Shown: in pieces, positions 61,229-64,000 of the stretch
Position numbering within the stretch: position 1 is the first letter of the stretch
Layout: each line of letters opens with the position of its first letter
Assembly: GCA_964600685.1 (NCBI GenBank)
Contig: CAZRKU010000003.1
Span: 1-64,000 of the forward strand
Direction of reading: 5' to 3'
DNA: 64,000 nt
Source: TMP-24 sp964600685
Lineage (GTDB): Bacteria; Pseudomonadota; Alphaproteobacteria; Rhodobacterales; Rhodobacteraceae
Translations under genes and position numbers: made by a program
Notes under the pieces: model-generated
What the model was told of the DNA's origin: nothing
Database searches by the model: none
Seen by the model: the letters and a program-made list of their open reading frames with translations, nothing else

Positions 61229-64000
61229 CCGAGTTCAACCCATCCTGGGAGCGTGACGAAGAGGCCCGCCGCGCCTGGTTCGCGGAGAACGGGCTTTACC
61301 GCGGCGAGGACGAGCATTCCTCCTGCGGCGTCGGGCTTGTCGTGTCGATCAACGGCAAGGCCAGCCGCAAGGTCGTGCAGAACGGAATCGACGCGCTGAA
61401 AGCCGTCTGGCACCGGGGCGCGGTCGATGCCGACGGCAAGACCGGCGACGGGGCGGGCATCCATGTGCAGATCCCGGTCAGGTTCTTCTACGACCAGGTG
61501 CGCCGCACCGGGCATGAGCCGGATCCGAAAAAGCTGATCGCCGTGGGCCAGGTCTTTCTGCCGCGCACCGATTTCGGTGCACAGGAACGCTGCCGGACCA
61601 TCGTGGAAACCGAAGTGCTGCGCATGGGCCATTACATCTATGGCTGGCGCCATGTGCCGGTGAACACCTCGGTGCTGGGCGAAAAGGCCAATGCCACGCG
61701 GCCCGAGATCGAACAGATCCTGATCCGCTGCGAAAAGCCGATCGATCAGGTCCAGTTCGAGCGCGAGCTTTACATCATCCGCCGCCGGATCGAGAAGGCG
61801 GCCATCGCCGCGCAGATCGCGGGGATGTATCTGTGCAGCCTGTCCTGCCGGTCGATCATCTACAAGGGGATGATGCTGGCCGAACAGGTCGCGACCTTCT
61901 ATCCCGACCTTGAGGATGAGCGGTTCGAGAGCGCCTTCGCGATCTATCACCAGCGTTATTCCACCAACACCTTCCCGCAATGGTCGCTGGCCCAGCCCTT
62001 CCGCATGCTCGCCCACAATGGCGAGATCAACACGCTGAAGGGCAACGTCAACTGGATGAAGAGCCACGAGATCCGCATGGCGTCGGGTGCCTTCGGCGAG
62101 ATGGCCGAGGATATCAAGCCGATCATCCCCTTCGGCACATCGGATTCTGGCGCGCTGGATTCGGTGTTCGAGGCGCTGGTGCGCGCCGGCCGGTCGGCGC
62201 CGATGGCCAAGACCATGATGGTGCCCGAAGCCTGGTCGAAGTCGGCGGTGGAGATGCCGAAGCCCTGGCAGGACATGTATGCCTATTGCAACAGCGTGAT
62301 GGAGCCGTGGGACGGCCCCGCGGCGCTGGCGATGACAGACGGCCGCTGGGTCGTCGGCGGGCTGGACCGCAATGGGCTGCGCCCGATGCGCTATGTGCTG
62401 ACCGGCGACGGGTTGCTGATCGCCGGCTCCGAGGCCGGAATGGTGCCGGTCGACGAGATGACGGTGCGCGAAAAGGGGGCGCTGGGACCGGGGCAGATGA
62501 TCGCGGTCGACATGGCCGAGGGCAAGCTCTACCGCGACTGGGACCTGAAGGACCGGCTGGCCGCCAGCCAGCCGTTCGGCGACTGGGTGGCCAAGGTCAT
62601 CGACCTGAATGCGCGCATGGTCAATGTGCCGGAGAAGGCGCTGTTCGAGGGCGCCGACCTGCGCCGCCGCCAGATTGCCGCGGGCTATACGCTGGAGGAG
62701 CTGGAACAGGTTCTGGCGCCGATGGCCGAGGACGGCAAGGAAATGGTCGCCTCCATGGGCGATGATACGCCGCCGGCGGTCCTGTCGGGACAATACCGGC
62801 CGCTGAGCCATTACTTCCGCCAGAACTTCAGCCAGGTGACCAACCCGCCCATCGACAGCTTGCGTGAAAGCCGGGTGATGAGCCTGAAAACCCGCTTCGG
62901 CAACCTGACGAACGTGCTGGCCGAAGACAGCAGCCAGACGGAGATCCTGGTTCTGGAAAGCCCGTTCATCGCCAACGCCGAGTTTGACGAGATGGTGCGG
63001 CTCTTCGGGGCGCGCGTCGCGTTCATCGACTGTTCCTTCCCGGCGGACACCGGCGAAGACGCGCTGCGCCAGGGGCTGGAGCGGGTGCGGGCCGAGGCGG
63101 AGGATGCGGTGCGCTCGGGGGCGGGGCATCTGGTCCTGACCGACCAGCATCAGGGTGAGGGCCGGGTGGCCATGCCGATGATCCTGGCGACGAGCGCGGT
63201 CCACAGCTGGCTGACGCGCAAGGGTCTGAGAACCTTCACCTCGCTCAACGTGCGGGCGGCGGAATGTATCGACCCCCATTATTTCGCGGTCCTGATCGGA
63301 TCGGGCGCCACGACGGTGAACGCCTATCTCGCGCAGGATTCGATTGCCGACCGGCTGCGGCGCGGGCTGCTGGACGGAACGCTTGAGGACAACCTGCGGC
63401 GCTACCGCGAGGCGATCGACGGCGGGCTGCTGAAGATCATGTCGAAGATGGGGATCTCGGTCATCTCCTCCTATCGCGGCGGGCTGAACTTCGAGGCGAT
63501 CGGGCTGTCGCGGGCGATGGTTGCCGAATATTTCCCCGGCATGCACAGCCGGATTTCCGGGATCGGCATCACCGGCATCCAGCACAAGGTGGCGGAAATC
63601 CACGCGCGGGGCTGGCGGGGTGGCGCGGACGTGCTGCCGATCGGCGGCTTCTACAAGGCGCGGCGGTCGGGCGAAAAGCACGCCTGGGAAGCGCAGACGA
63701 TGCACATGCTGCAATCGGCCTGCGACCGGGCGTCCTATGATCTCTGGAAACAGTATTCGGCCGCGATGCGGGCGAATCCGCCGATCCATATCCGCGACCT
63801 TCTGGACGTGAAGGCGCTGGGCCGTCCGGTGCCGATCGAGGAGGTCGAAAGCATCACCTCGATCAGGAAGCGCTTCGTGACGCCCGGTATGTCGCTTGGC
63901 GCGCTGTCGCCCGAGGCGCACAAGACCCTGAACATCGCCATGAACCGCATCGGCGCCAAGTCCGACAGCGGCGAGGGCGGTGAGGACCCGGCGCATTTCC
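61225..64000 (+). CDS. gltB: Glutamate synthase (NADPH) large subunit, 3' end outside window
   Basis: At least 925 codons, open to the window edge; the family is about 1500. A propeptide of 33 residues precedes catalytic Cys34 (HSSCGVGLV), the N-terminal nucleophile of the glutaminase domain. RYSTNTFPQW, HNGEINTLKGN and DRNGLRPMRY mark that domain. The central domain and the start of the FMN domain (VTPGMSLGALSPEAHK) follow. GAAGGAGA is upstream, and the ATG overlaps the GFA stop. A long antisense frame here is a coding-bias shadow. Confidence 0.96.
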   Translation, partial: MTEFNPSWERDEEARRAWFAENGLYRGEDEHSSCGVGLVVSINGKASRKVVQNGIDALKAVWHRGAVDADGKTGDGAGIHVQIPVRFFYDQVRRTGHEPDPKKLIAVGQVFLPRTDFGAQERCRTIVETEVLRMGHYIYGWRHVPVNTSVLGEKANATRPEIEQILIRCEKPIDQVQFERELYIIRRRIEKAAIAAQIAGMYLCSLSCRSIIYKGMMLAEQVATFYPDLEDERFESAFAIYHQRYSTNTFPQWSLAQPFRMLAHNGEINTLKGNVNWMKSHEIRMASGAFGEMAEDIKPIIPFGTSDSGALDSVFEALVRAGRSAPMAKTMMVPEAWSKSAVEMPKPWQDMYAYCNSVMEPWDGPAALAMTDGRWVVGGLDRNGLRPMRYVLTGDGLLIAGSEAGMVPVDEMTVREKGALGPGQMIAVDMAEGKLYRDWDLKDRLAASQPFGDWVAKVIDLNARMVNVPEKALFEGADLRRRQIAAGYTLEELEQVLAPMAEDGKEMVASMGDDTPPAVLSGQYRPLSHYFRQNFSQVTNPPIDSLRESRVMSLKTRFGNLTNVLAEDSSQTEILVLESPFIANAEFDEMVRLFGARVAFIDCSFPADTGEDALRQGLERVRAEAEDAVRSGAGHLVLTDQHQGEGRVAMPMILATSAVHSWLTRKGLRTFTSLNVRAAECIDPHYFAVLIGSGATTVNAYLAQDSIADRLRRGLLDGTLEDNLRRYREAIDGGLLKIMSKMGISVISSYRGGLNFEAIGLSRAMVAEYFPGMHSRISGIGITGIQHKVAEIHARGWRGGADVLPIGGFYKARRSGEKHAWEAQTMHMLQSACDRASYDLWKQYSAAMRANPPIHIRDLLDVKALGRPVPIEEVESITSIRKRFVTPGMSLGALSPEAHKTLNIAMNRIGAKSDSGEGGEDPAHF

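Noticed and set aside
61162..63996. 944-codon open frame on the minus strand
   Set aside because: It lies exactly antisense to gltB, whose motifs are unmistakable. High-GC third-position bias keeps the antisense frame free of stops; its sequence is His/Arg/Pro-rich without domains.

Overview
The window is chromosomal DNA from an alphaproteobacterium, most likely a member of the Rhodobacteraceae (Rhodobacter/Paracoccus/Gemmobacter relatives). This is inferred from the high GC content, the petABC (fbcFBC) cytochrome bc1 operon, a PetP/PetR-type regulator pair, the order xseB-ispA-dxs behind a histone-deacetylase-like gene, and the run rnd-kdsD-lptC-lptA-lptB-hpf-ptsN. I see no insertion sequence, prophage, CRISPR array or replication origin. 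Nearly everything is compact core genome, with many ATGA or GTGA overlaps between genes of one operon.

Layout. 0.2-5 kb: an ABM-fold monooxygenase and an RND efflux adaptor/pump pair. 5.1-8.3 kb: tRNA-Lys, dapF-mtaB, a gutted FMN-binding regulator and a glutathione S-transferase. 8.5-11.3 kb: petABC with a strong terminator. 11.3-14.7 kb: the thiamine importer thiBPQ under a TPP riboswitch. 14.7-18.3 kb: acetyltransferase, aroC, a frameshifted SRPBCC gene, a secreted esterase and HU. 18.4-21.7 kb: AMP nucleosidase and adenine deaminase, coupled and preceded by a decayed sulfotransferase-like gene. 22-27 kb: epimerase, drug/metabolite exporter, TerC, MsrB/MsrA and ExoD. 27-32.3 kb: petP-petR, HDAC-like, xseB, ispA, dxs. 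32.4-40 kb: ilvE, a small duplicated-motif protein, SDR, queG, dnaJ, dnaK, alkB.

39.6-50.7 kb is a surface-glycan locus: a capsule-type ABC permease, cysQ, kdsB, galU, galE, four glycosyltransferase-like genes and a protein with two sulfotransferase-like halves. CysQ would clear the PAP left by sulfotransferases, GalU/GalE would supply UDP-sugars, and KdsB (with KdsD 12 kb away) would supply CMP-Kdo. I infer a sulfated, possibly Kdo-linked, surface polysaccharide. 50.7-55.7 kb holds the LPS-transport operon with ribosome hibernation and PtsN. 55.8-64 kb: tRNA-Leu, a small membrane protein, an NDUFA9-like protein, uppP, and an unusual gltD-X-GFA-gltB cluster that runs off the end.

The most interesting unexplained structures are non-coding or partial. 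They are a three-copy intergenic repeat with fixed orientation relative to the next gene; CGGCAA/TTGCCG inverted repeats clustered upstream of hpf; a related motif shared by the galU and ABC-permease upstream regions; a structured leader before terC; a 64-residue basic protein with an internal duplication; and four gene relics. No wholly new multi-gene system is evident. The sulfated-glycan locus is the best candidate for undescribed chemistry.
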